A stretch of 61,531 nt of DNA from a virus. Below the pieces are notes generated by a model. The model saw only the letters and a list, made by a program, of their open reading frames with translations, was not told the origin of the DNA and searched no databases. The translations under genes were made by a program, and so were the position numbers. The stretch spans positions 1 to 61,531 of IMG/VR virus record IMGVR_UViG_3300049157_000049; one strand, 5' to 3'. This document shows, piece after piece, positions 22,520 to 28,810 of this stretch; the stretch's first letter is position 1; the number at the start of each line of letters is the position of its first letter.

Positions 22520-22705
22520 TCAGTCCTCGGGGTCCTCGTCTAGGTCAAGCTCTTGCACGTCCATAGCGAGACGCTGACGTCGCTGGGCGCCCCGAGCCTT
22601 ATCCGCATAAGCTTCCGCTCTGTTGCGGCTGGTGTACGCAGCGACCGGAATCATGTGGCCGTCGGACGAGAGCCCGTTCTCCTCCAGCACGATGTAGACC
22701 TTCAA
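22520..22705 (-). CDS. Small MKVYI-type protein, 61 aa
   Basis: TTG start after AAGGAGAC. MKVYIVLEENGLSSDGHMIP, then a helix with YTSRNRAEAYADKARG and an acidic end. The YTSR..AE.YA pattern is common in small phage proteins of unknown role. Confidence 0.55.
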   Translation of the reverse strand: MKVYIVLEENGLSSDGHMIPVAAYTSRNRAEAYADKARGAQRRQRLAMDVQELDLDEDPED

Positions 22706-22731
22706 TAGCTGTCTCCTTAGGGGGGGGGGTC

Positions 22732-22917
22732 CTATACGGGTCGCGATCGGTATTTGACCGCGACAAAGTACGGTGGCCTGTGATTATCCGCGTCACGGTT
22801 CAGTCTCCGGATGGCCGCCCGGGTCTGGTCAGCGGGCAGAACGCCCCAAAATGACCAAGAAAAGCCCTCGCCGTCGTACTTTTGGACTCCTCGTTCGATT
22901 ACTCTTTCGTCTGCCAT
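22732..22917 (-). CDS. Small protein, 61 aa
   Basis: MADERVIERGVQKYDGEGFS, then WGVLPADQTRAAIRRLNRDA: a short beta-alpha unit. A run of ten G follows the gene on the plus strand (22720-22729). Not recognised. Confidence 0.5.
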   Translation of the reverse strand: MADERVIERGVQKYDGEGFSWSFWGVLPADQTRAAIRRLNRDADNHRPPYFVAVKYRSRPV

Positions 22918-22927
22918 GTCAGTTCTC

Positions 22928-23104
22928 CTACACCCAGATGGGTGCGTTGTAGGTTAGGGCCACCTTGAGCGCGGTGATGGTGGCGTCCTCATGAGAGCGG
23001 ATTGACGTCCATCGGGCTCCCTCTACCTCGGCTACTTCACCCTCCGGGCTCGTAGCCTCGGCAACGACCGTGACGGTGTAGAGAGTAGGTAGTGTGTCGC
23101 TCAT
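22928..23104 (-). CDS. Small protein, 58 aa
   Basis: MSDTLPTLYTVTVVAEATSP start after AAAGGGG, overlapping the previous stop as ATGA. Beta-strand rich. Not recognised. Confidence 0.5.
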   Translation of the reverse strand: MSDTLPTLYTVTVVAEATSPEGEVAEVEGARWTSIRSHEDATITALKVALTYNAPIWV

Positions 23105-23274
23105 TGGGTGCCCCTTTCCAGCGTCTGGAGTTCTTTGCGTTTCAGCCAGATATCCGTCCCGTGTTTGTCTTGGACCCAAGCCCCGCCCTCCAATGGCACA
23201 TCACGGGTGAAGGTGTAGCCTTCATGGGCCAGCCGCTCTAGCTGCTTTTCTCGGTTACTCTTTGTCTGTTCCAT
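23101..23274 (-). CDS. Leaderless early protein, 57 aa
   Basis: MEQTKSNREKQLERLAHEGY, ending WLKRKELQTLERGTQ. The ATG (23272-23274) has no Shine-Dalgarno site, and the promoter at 23281-23309 puts +1 on its first base. First gene of the leftward early operon reaching down to about 20.9 kb; overlaps the next start by 4 bp. Helix-strand-helix small protein, not recognised. Confidence 0.6.
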   Translation of the reverse strand: MEQTKSNREKQLERLAHEGYTFTRDVPLEGGAWVQDKHGTDIWLKRKELQTLERGTQ

Positions 23275-23280
23275 GAGTTA

Positions 23281-23309
23281 ATAGTACACTAGTATGGTGT
23301 GCATGTCAA
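23281..23309 (-). promoter_or_regulatory. Leftward early promoter, leaderless arrangement
   Basis: TTGACA (23309-23304), 17-bp spacer, TACTAT (23286-23281); +1 at 23274, the A of the ATG. The GTAC...AGTAT element overlapping the -10 matches the promoter at 20732-20760. Confidence 0.78.
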
Positions 23310-23390
23310 CAGTTTATTTGCGCTGAATAGCAGATTCCCCCCTACGCCGTCTACCCCCTCCGGGGCTAGGCGGCCGCCCCCCTGGATTGG

Positions 23391-23419
23391 TTGACGAATG
23401 GGCAAATCCATGCTATCCT
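23391..23419 (+). promoter_or_regulatory. Rightward sigma70-type promoter
   Basis: TTGACG (23391-23396), 17-bp spacer, TATCCT (23414-23419); predicted +1 about 23426. Confidence 0.55.
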
Positions 23420-23469
23420 GATCTTCACCAACCGAGGGGGGTGGGGGGCTCCAACAATTTATCAGAATG

Positions 23470-23510
23470 TGATCTAGATCATTGACATACGCTGCGTAGA
23501 GGCTTATTAT
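23470..23510 (+). promoter_or_regulatory. Rightward promoter with CRP/FNR-like palindrome at -41.5
   Basis: TGATCTAGATCA (23470-23481) is followed directly by TTGACA (23482-23487), a 17-bp spacer and TATTAT (23505-23510). With +1 at 23517 the palindrome centre is -41.5, the class II position of CRP/FNR-family activators. The palindrome also contains two GATC sites. Confidence 0.7.
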
Positions 23511-23512
23511 TA

Positions 23513-23555
23513 GATATAGCAAGTGATTGACGGAACGTCAATCACTTGCTATATC
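23513..23555. other. Perfect 20-bp hairpin 1 (GAA loop)
   Basis: Arms 23513-23532 and 23536-23555 are perfectly complementary with the 3-base loop GAA inside CG-GAA-CG. The predicted +1 of the palindrome promoter (23517) falls inside the left arm, so the RNA would begin with this hairpin. No T-run follows. Confidence 0.8.
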
Positions 23556-23578
23556 ATTATTGTAGGGTCGGATTCCTG

Positions 23579-23607
23579 TTGACAACCTAACCAGGTTAGC
23601 TTATACT
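23579..23607 (+). promoter_or_regulatory. Rightward operator-type promoter
   Basis: TTGACA (23579-23584), spacer of 17 bp with the palindrome CCTAACCAGGTTAG, TATACT (23602-23607); +1 about 23614. There is no gene on this strand downstream within the hub, so it would make a noncoding or antisense RNA. Confidence 0.72.
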
Positions 23608-23655
23608 ATAATGGGGGAGTGTGTGTGAGGGGGGGGGGCCTCCAGTCGCGCCCGT

Positions 23656-23694
23656 AAATCAATGAGACCAACGGAACGTTGGTCTCATTGATTT
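23656..23694. other. Perfect 18-bp hairpin 2 (GAA loop)
   Basis: Arms 23656-23673 and 23677-23694, loop GAA, with the same CG-GAA-CG apex as hairpin 1 but unrelated stem sequence. The leftward palindrome promoter has its predicted +1 (23689) within the arm. Confidence 0.8.
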
Positions 23695-23695
23695 A

Positions 23696-23736
23696 ATATT
23701 AAGCCACTAAACGGCATATGTCAATGATATAGATCA
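23696..23736 (-). promoter_or_regulatory. Leftward promoter with CRP/FNR-like palindrome at -41.5
   Basis: Minus strand: TGATCTATATCA (23736-23725), TTGACA (23724-23719), 17-bp spacer, TAATAT (23701-23696). Same geometry as the rightward copy; the two segments form an inverted repeat of about 55 bp. Confidence 0.7.
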
Positions 23737-23799
23737 CAGATTGATAGAGGGCAAAGTACTTTGTTTCGCAAAGGCGATAGATGGATCTCCCCCCATTAT

Positions 23800-23828
23800 A
23801 GTATAACCCAAGCCGGTTAGGTTGTCAA
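23800..23828 (-). promoter_or_regulatory. Leftward operator-type promoter
   Basis: TTGACA (23828-23823), 17-bp spacer with CCTAACCGGCTTGGG, TATACT (23805-23800); +1 about 23793. Reads towards the leftward palindrome promoter and the early genes. Confidence 0.75.
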
Positions 23829-23843
23829 CCCTTGGCCGAGCGA

Positions 23844-23867
23844 GGTTGACCCCGGAGGGGGTCAACC
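23844..23867. terminator. Hairpin downstream of the TerS gene
   Basis: Perfect 10-bp stem GGTTGACCCC/GGGGTCAACC with a GGAG loop, flanked by direct copies of CCGAGCGAGG (23836-23845 and 23867-23876). It separates the TerS operon end from the hub promoters. No T-run. Confidence 0.55.
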
Positions 23868-23891
23868 GAGCGAGGATAGGGGGAGGGGTGC

Positions 23892-24878
23892 TCAGGTAGA
23901 GGTTGATTTGGTGGGGGGCGACGGGGTGACGTCGATGGTTTCCGCTAGGGCGCGATCCATCGCTTCGGAGTATTCGATGTACATTTGTTCCACATTGATA
24001 ACTGGTTTTACTGTAGGAGCCCGCTCTTTCTCACGAGCACGTTCCGCCCGCTCAACAGGGTCAAAGATTTTGATTTTCGCGAGAGTGTCAAGTGCGTCTT
24101 TGCGGTTGTAGAATTCGAATTCTGTATAGACATCTCTTTTATTTGTGTCAGGATCAATTACGACTTTTTGTCTTACTTTACGTATACAAGGCATTACCTT
24201 ATCAAGCTCACCAGTTGATAGATGATCAAGGGTAATTTCGTATTGTCCTGACGAATTCTTTTTTGTAATTACAGCAGGATTAAATTCAGCTATCTCCTGA
24301 ATACGTAAGGTTATGTCATTACAACTATACTCAAGTGAATTCGAAAGACGCTCGCTTTCGAGCGCGAGCGACGCCTTGACCTTCTTCCTTGCCAAAATGT
24401 TCCTAGATTGCACATTTGCCCGTTTTCTGCTAAATCCCGCATTTACCGCGCTTTGGATGCGGTCTCCGGCAGCGTCGCCCCAGATATATTCCAGCACAAA
24501 CTTATAAACCTTTGGAGGCAACTTATACGGATTTTTGACGTCATATGACGACTTTTCCGCGAGTAATCTTTCAACTGAACCTGATAAATTCGCCTGCTGC
24601 CGCGAAAAATCGCCAAATTCCGGCAATTTTGAGTTCTTCTGGACGGATTCCCGGGTCGATAAGCTGACGAGCTGTTGATCTGATAGATCCCCCACTGAAT
24701 CTGCCGCGGATTTCGCCGCTGACTCGAGTGCGCGGGTTTCCCGCTTCTCGGCGGACTCGGTGCGCTTGCGAGCTCGCGACCGCGCATGTGGCGACTTGGA
24801 TGCGGAGTCTATGCCCGCATCGTCCGGCGCGGAAAGGAAGAAGCCCTTTCGGCGAGTGCGTTTGGGTCGATCGCTCAT
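23892..24878 (-). CDS. Terminase small subunit-like protein
   Basis: DNA-recognition subunit of the packaging motor, by resemblance. The central region (about residues 115-205) has YKFVLEYIWGDAAGDRIQSA, then AGFSRKRANVQSRNILARKK and LEIQEIAEFNP-like helices, the pattern of terminase small subunits (helix-turn-helix AA..AGFS...A...S..L.. followed by LRIQEIAEF). At 328 residues it is longer than usual: the first 110 residues are a Ser/Lys/Arg-rich, probably disordered extension. It lies 17.7 kb from terL, beyond the hub. A chromatin-like or regulatory DNA-binding role is the alternative. Confidence 0.65.
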   Translation of the reverse strand: MSDRPKRTRRKGFFLSAPDDAGIDSASKSPHARSRARKRTESAEKRETRALESAAKSAADSVGDLSDQQLVSLSTRESVQKNSKLPEFGDFSRQQANLSGSVERLLAEKSSYDVKNPYKLPPKVYKFVLEYIWGDAAGDRIQSAVNAGFSRKRANVQSRNILARKKVKASLALESERLSNSLEYSCNDITLRIQEIAEFNPAVITKKNSSGQYEITLDHLSTGELDKVMPCIRKVRQKVVIDPDTNKRDVYTEFEFYNRKDALDTLAKIKIFDPVERAERAREKERAPTVKPVINVEQMYIEYSEAMDRALAETIDVTPSPPTKSTST

Positions 24879-25031
24879 TTAAACCCCCGATACGTAGCAG
24901 ACGATGAGTGCGGTGGCGCCTACGATGGCTACGGTCGCCAAGGCAGCGTAGAGCGCCCAATCCATGAATCGGCCGAGGGAGGGCTGATAGCGGTCAGGGG
25001 AAAGCTCCCGTCGCGCCTGGTCAGCTCTCAT
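24879..25031 (-). CDS. Tiny membrane protein, 50 aa
   Basis: MRADQARRELSPDRYQPSLG then one membrane helix (WALYAALATVAIVGATALIV). GAGGGGA precedes the ATG; the stop overlaps the TerS start (TAAATG). Function unknown. Confidence 0.55.
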   Translation of the reverse strand: MRADQARRELSPDRYQPSLGRFMDWALYAALATVAIVGATALIVCYVSGV

Positions 25032-25404
25032 CGGAGCTCCCCTCTTCGCTGCCAAGGGCCGCCAGCACGAAGCAGTCCTTAGCCTCGAGGAGCTTGCGGA
25101 GCCCCCGCGTCTTCTCGTCACAATCCGGAAGTTGATGATCCAGCATGTTCGCCAACCCCGCACACGCGTCAGACACTTTGCGAAGCGGTTGAGGTAAATG
25201 ATTCGATTTGAAGTATTTAAGCAACGGGTTGATGATACGCTCCATTGCGGTAATCCTTTCTTGTTGGTCGTTGATGTGGTACAGGTGCTCGTAGCTCCGG
25301 TCGCTCCGGTCGCGCTGATAAGCTAGGATGCCGCAATTCTGGCACAGAGCCATTCTGGCGGCGGCCCCGCTTCGCATCGGTTTAGAGCAGTTCGGACATT
25401 CCAT
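25021..25404 (-). CDS. Zinc-ribbon protein, 127 aa
   Basis: MECPNCSKPMRSGAAARMAL, then CQNCG: a classic N-terminal CxxC-CxxC ribbon, followed by helices (ITAMERIINPLLKYF, CAGLANMLDH). GAGGTG precedes the ATG. Possibly nucleic-acid binding. Confidence 0.6.
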   Translation of the reverse strand: MECPNCSKPMRSGAAARMALCQNCGILAYQRDRSDRSYEHLYHINDQQERITAMERIINPLLKYFKSNHLPQPLRKVSDACAGLANMLDHQLPDCDEKTRGLRKLLEAKDCFVLAALGSEEGSSDES

Positions 25405-25409
25405 CGTTA

Positions 25410-25745
25410 TCACCTCGAAACGGCAGAGCACCAGTCTTTCGATTCGAGCTCATTCGTTTCGTTTACGAAGCTCTGAATCTCCGCCTTGAAAGAATCGAAG
25501 TCTTGCACGCGGTAAGCAATATCGACCAAGATCTCGTGGAAGGTGTCCCGGAATCTCGCGTGCGCTTCTTTGAAGGTCTCCCCTCCCTCTGCCAAACCTC
25601 CGGGCTGCACACCGTTCATCCACCAGCCGTCTTCTTCTTTCACCATAAGAGCCCTCCCTCTGGAGCATACCTCAGCGAAGAAACCGCTTCCCTTCACAAA
25701 GTGCCGATACGTAAAGATTAACGGGTATTCCTGGACGGGTTCCAC
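25410..25745 (-). CDS. HicB-like/small alpha-beta protein, 111 aa
   Basis: GTG start after GGGAGGAGA. The pattern YPLIFTYRHFVKGSGFFAEV, GRALMVKEEDGWWMNGVQPG and GLAEGGETFKEAHARFRDTF resembles HicB-type partial RNase H-fold proteins, in which a short beta unit is followed by a GETxxEA helix. No partner toxin is seen next to it, so an orphan or unrelated phage protein is likely. Confidence 0.5.
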   Translation of the reverse strand: MEPVQEYPLIFTYRHFVKGSGFFAEVCSRGRALMVKEEDGWWMNGVQPGGLAEGGETFKEAHARFRDTFHEILVDIAYRVQDFDSFKAEIQSFVNETNELESKDWCSAVSR

Positions 25746-25759
25746 TTCGTCTCCTCCCT

Positions 25760-26041
25760 TCAGAGCTCCCTCAATGGTAGCAGAAGCCCACAATCCGAGC
25801 ACTGGCTCACTTGGATTTCAGAGACGCGCTCGGTCACCCCCCGACATTTGGGGCACTCCGCCCGCCCGGTCCGGTAGACGGACAGGATCTCCCCGGCGGA
25901 AAAAACCAGGATCGCGCCGCAGGTACCGCAATCCCCCCGCGAGTTCCATTCGTTCATATGGCCAGCGAGCTCACCACACCGGGGGCACTCCGCCGTTCCA
26001 TTGATGAAATTCTCGTGCGTTAGGGCTGTGGTGCCGTTCAC
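25760..26041 (-). CDS. Double zinc-ribbon protein, 93 aa
   Basis: Two ribbons: AECPRCGELAGHMNEW...CGTCG at the start and AECPKCRGV...CSDCGLLLP at the end, four CxxC pairs in 93 residues. Function unknown; one of several ribbon proteins in this operon. Confidence 0.6.
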   Translation of the reverse strand: MNGTTALTHENFINGTAECPRCGELAGHMNEWNSRGDCGTCGAILVFSAGEILSVYRTGRAECPKCRGVTERVSEIQVSQCSDCGLLLPLREL

Positions 26042-26295
26042 GGCTGAACTCCCCAGAGAATCAGCGCGGAAACCGCTATCGCCCCCGCCACGAGCACCGC
26101 GAGAACCGCATACCTGGTGGGCTCACCGTCTACCGCTTCGGCGAGCACTTGCACTGAAATCTTGGTCGTCGTATCGCATAACGGGCACACGACGTAGAAC
26201 CTTTCTCCCCAAGGGCGCGCCGCGTGGTAGTCCGGGACGGTCAATAGCGCGCGGCATTTGGTATTGGCACAACGAACCTCCGCCAATCCGCTCAT
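26038..26295 (-). CDS. Zinc-ribbon membrane protein, 85 aa
   Basis: MSGLAEVRCANTKCRALLTV and FYVVCPLCDTTT give a Cys4 ribbon; the C-terminus is one membrane segment (YAVLAVLVAGAIAVSALILW). Start overlaps the preceding stop. A ribbon facing the cytoplasm on a tail anchor. Confidence 0.55.
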   Translation of the reverse strand: MSGLAEVRCANTKCRALLTVPDYHAARPWGERFYVVCPLCDTTTKISVQVLAEAVDGEPTRYAVLAVLVAGAIAVSALILWGVQP

Positions 26296-26459
26296 AGCAA
26301 ACCTCTCAGCCCTTCTCTGATCAACATCATGACCGCGAACACCGCTGCAATTGTCATGGTGATTGTAAGGATAACCCAAAGAACCCCAAAAACCATCTCG
26401 GCTGCCGTTTCCAACCGTCGGTATCTACGGAAGCCACACCTGATACACCGATACGTCAA
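26292..26459 (-). CDS. Small membrane protein, 55 aa
   Basis: TTG start after GGGGAG, overlapping the upstream stop. MTYRCIRCGFRRYRR is followed by a membrane helix (MVFGVLWVILTITMTIAAVF). A ribbon half-site plus anchor, echoing the neighbouring gene. Confidence 0.5.
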   Translation of the reverse strand: MTYRCIRCGFRRYRRLETAAEMVFGVLWVILTITMTIAAVFAVMMLIREGLRGLL

Positions 26460-26581
26460 TTTAGATCTCCCCCCTTGGGCATAGCGGGCTTCCCACGCTC
26501 GCAGAGCGCGTGCCTCTCTTGCGTGATTCCAAAGTCGTACGGTCGGCCACATGTGCAGGCGATTCGGTCTGTGTCTTCCAA
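26456..26581 (-). CDS. Tiny Cys protein, 41 aa
   Basis: TTG start after GAGGGGG. MEDTDRIACTCGRPYDFG has a CxC pair; the end MPKGGDLN contains the ribosome site for the next gene. Coding status uncertain. Confidence 0.4.
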   Translation of the reverse strand: MEDTDRIACTCGRPYDFGITQERHALCERGKPAMPKGGDLN

Positions 26582-26591
26582 AATAACCCCC

Positions 26592-27083
26592 TCATTCAAC
26601 TTGTTTTGTGACCACCTTAAACTCAATTTGGCACCGAGCTCCGCAGTACGGGCATACGACTCCGCCATAGAGCCCTTGGAATGTCGTCAGCTTGTCAGCG
26701 GTGATGTCGAATCCCTCGCTACACTGCCAACACACCACGTTACTATTGTCTACCGTGTATGACGGCATAGGGTCAGGTTCGCGTGGGTTAAAATCGACCT
26801 CAAATTGTACCGGCTCGTCCAATTGCTTCGCCCATCCTTCATCAAGGCTTCCAAGTGTTGTGAACTCCCGCACTTGGTCTGGCAATCCAGTCCTTAGCAT
26901 CGTTTGCCGGACTCGCGCTTCCTCACTGAGGTCGTCCAGTTTATCGGCGATGTTCTTACCAGTAACCCCAACGAATGTGTCGAGCTTGCGGCGGGCGACC
27001 GTCGCCAAATGAGACAAAGTCTGACTCATTCCGATGCGCTGAACGATTGAAACAAGAGACTCTAAAACGTGTTCTCTTTCCAT
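26592..27083 (-). CDS. Helical protein with C-terminal zinc ribbon, 163 aa
   Basis: MEREHVLESLVSIVQRIGMS start overlaps the upstream stop (TAATG). The N-terminal 100 residues are helical (LSHLATVARRKLDTFVGVTG); the C-terminus has VVCWQCSEGF...VVCPYCGARC, a Cys4 ribbon. Not recognised. Confidence 0.55.
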   Translation of the reverse strand: MEREHVLESLVSIVQRIGMSQTLSHLATVARRKLDTFVGVTGKNIADKLDDLSEEARVRQTMLRTGLPDQVREFTTLGSLDEGWAKQLDEPVQFEVDFNPREPDPMPSYTVDNSNVVCWQCSEGFDITADKLTTFQGLYGGVVCPYCGARCQIEFKVVTKQVE

Positions 27084-27409
27084 TACAGAAAATGCCTCCC
27101 GCTGCGCCATCCACAGCCACGATCGGGGCATACGAATTCGGACGACTTTTCCATAAGGTCAAGCTTGCGGCCGCACTTCTCGCAGACGTAGTGTAATGAC
27201 GTATCGCTATCGCCTGTGCCCGCCCATTGCCGTTCGGGTTCTCTAGTGAGCCCTTCTCGTTTCAGATAAACCCGCAAGCGGTCGTCCAGCGACCCTTGAA
27301 GAAGTTTCGCCATCACAAGCTTCAAGAGCCGCTGTCCGGATTTCTGTAATTCTAATATCCTAGCTGCTAACTCGGGGTCAGCGACCTCGATCTTCAGTGT
27401 GAGTTTCAT
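27083..27409 (-). CDS. Hypothetical zinc-ribbon protein, 108 aa
   Basis: MKLTLKIEVADPELAARILE, then a helical middle, and a ribbon YVCEKCGRKL...FVCPDRGCGW at the C-terminus. Function unknown. Confidence 0.55.
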   Translation of the reverse strand: MKLTLKIEVADPELAARILELQKSGQRLLKLVMAKLLQGSLDDRLRVYLKREGLTREPERQWAGTGDSDTSLHYVCEKCGRKLDLMEKSSEFVCPDRGCGWRSGRHFL

Positions 27410-27429
27410 TTCGCCCCTCGTCGCCCTAT

Positions 27430-27813
27430 CTAGCTTATGACAACTACCTTGAGGACACGGACCTTCTTTGTGAGCGGGCCTGTTGGGGTGTGGCTGTGAA
27501 GGCCCTCTATCTCTTCAATCACTACTTTGCAGCCCCGCCTGAGGGGCCGTCTCGGGTTCTCAGCGACCGCCCCCAATGAGTACAAGCCACGCCGCCCGTC
27601 GTCAAACTTGACATGGAACAAGGTCAGCTCCACTTGCGTCACCGTTGCGAACCGCCGCACGATTTTCTCTTGGACGATGTTTTCGTGTGTATGTGCCGTC
27701 TCCGGGGGTTTAGCCGTTTCGGCCGACTCTTCAGCATTTTGCGTGTCTTTCTCTTCAGCCGTGTCTTTCTCTTCAGTTTTCTTAGAACTCTCCGCTTTTT
27801 GTTTCTTTGCCAT
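27430..27813 (-). CDS. Hypothetical protein with charged N-terminus, 127 aa
   Basis: The first 45 residues are a Lys/Glu-rich disordered tail (SSKKTEEKDTAEEKDTQNAE); the rest is a beta barrel-like domain (EKIVRRFATVTQVELTLFHV, GPLTKKVRVLKVVVIS). Not recognised. Confidence 0.5.
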   Translation of the reverse strand: MAKKQKAESSKKTEEKDTAEEKDTQNAEESAETAKPPETAHTHENIVQEKIVRRFATVTQVELTLFHVKFDDGRRGLYSLGAVAENPRRPLRRGCKVVIEEIEGLHSHTPTGPLTKKVRVLKVVVIS

Positions 27814-27826
27814 TTTGTGAACTCCT

Positions 27827-28339
27827 TTATGGATTTGTAGTATGTAAATAGCCTTGAACCATCATTCGGTGACCAGTTAAGTCTGAGAAGTCATCATTTA
27901 GTACTACTTCCAGCCGTTCGTTTTCCAGACCGTAAATCGAAAGCGGTATCCCCGCCCGATCAAAACTCCATCGTACGACTATCATAACATCGCCAACACC
28001 AAACGCCAGCTCTTTCACGTCGTAGCATAGCACCGCCCATTCGCCGTTTGTCTTAACGTTGGATTTCGTAAGTGCATTCACGGTCCCGGAATCATTTTGT
28101 ATACGCACTTGAATCCCGTTCGCAAGGGTAATGTTGTTACCGTATTTGTCCGCGTCCGGGTTGCCCGCATCTTTGATCCATATAATCATGCGATGAGCGA
28201 AAAATTTCTTGTCGCTCGGGGGTTGGTAAAAGAAGATTGTCTGGCCAGCTCCAAGATCAGAATAGTCGCCTGTCATTTCAGTCGTTCCGGTTCCGTCCCC
28301 GGCTGTATCTAGGAGATGAGAGAGATATCTTGAGGACAT
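27827..28339 (-). CDS. Probable virion protein, 170 aa
   Basis: A beta-sandwich-like sequence (FFAHRMIIWIKDAGNPDADK, WAVLCYDVKELAFGVGDVMI, RMMVQGYLHT) typical of phage structural or decoration proteins. It lies away from the head/tail operon, between small genes. No family named. Confidence 0.45.
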   Translation of the reverse strand: MSSRYLSHLLDTAGDGTGTTEMTGDYSDLGAGQTIFFYQPPSDKKFFAHRMIIWIKDAGNPDADKYGNNITLANGIQVRIQNDSGTVNALTKSNVKTNGEWAVLCYDVKELAFGVGDVMIVVRWSFDRAGIPLSIYGLENERLEVVLNDDFSDLTGHRMMVQGYLHTTNP

Positions 28340-28363
28340 AATTCGCCTCCAAAAGTCTTTACA

Positions 28364-28810
28364 TCATTTGTTATACGTAATGGAGTGCATCAGCTTGAGC
28401 GCGTCTATTACGGATTTGAGTTCTTGCTCGGATGATATTGTGACGCACCATTTGGGCTGAAACGTAGGGCCGATTGTTACCTCCGATTGGGTGCCTGTTG
28501 ATGGGATGCGAATTAGAAGATCCCCTTTATCGAGTTCTATGACTTTAGATGAGAACGATGGCGGCGGGGGGCCAAATGTCGCCTGACGGATCGTTGCCCA
28601 TGGGCGCCCGGTATTGCGGTACTCAACCATGCGGAATTTCGCACCACGTTTGATGAGAGATCGCTCGTCTTCGGACACGCAGCTATTTGACACGTAGCTT
28701 ACGTAAACCCGCTCCCCCTCCGTCAGCTTGGCGTTGAACCCCTCATAGGACAGCTCGTGTACCGTCCCTGTCAGGGTTACAATATCGATGATGGGGCACG
28801 GCTCACTCAA
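28364..28810 (-). CDS. Hypothetical protein, 148 aa
   Basis: MSEPCPIIDIVTLTGTVHEL then beta-rich sequence with VCVSYVSNS-like strands and a C-terminal helix (SEQELKSVIDALKLM). Overlaps the upstream lysozyme-like gene by 8 bp. Not recognised. Confidence 0.5.
   Translation of the reverse strand: MSEPCPIIDIVTLTGTVHELSYEGFNAKLTEGERVYVSYVSNSCVSEDERSLIKRGAKFRMVEYRNTGRPWATIRQATFGPPPPSFSSKVIELDKGDLLIRIPSTGTQSEVTIGPTFQPKWCVTISSEQELKSVIDALKLMHSITYNK

Larger units (their letters stand above)
23275..23891. other. 617-bp intergenic control hub
   Basis: I see no coding gene. It contains three leftward and three rightward sigma70-type promoters with 17-bp spacers, an inverted pair of about 55-bp segments (80% identical) each holding a palindrome and promoter, two perfect hairpins with GAA loops, a third hairpin near 23844, and G-runs. 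It lies between the leftward early genes and the end of the TerS operon. Could be the early control region, a source of small RNAs, or an origin. Confidence 0.6.

Noticed and set aside
23513-23694. Protelomerase (telomere-resolution) sites
   Set aside because: The two perfect hairpins are palindromic enough, but they have different stem sequences, the genome closes as a circle, and no protelomerase-like gene is seen.
25410-25745. HicAB toxin-antitoxin system
   Set aside because: The HicB-like resemblance is weak and there is no HicA-like double-stranded-RNA-binding toxin adjacent.
25928-25960. Template repeat of the DGR (ATGGAACTCG match)
   Set aside because: Only about ten bases match and they encode a zinc-ribbon protein (NEWNSRG); surrounding bases do not resemble the cassettes.
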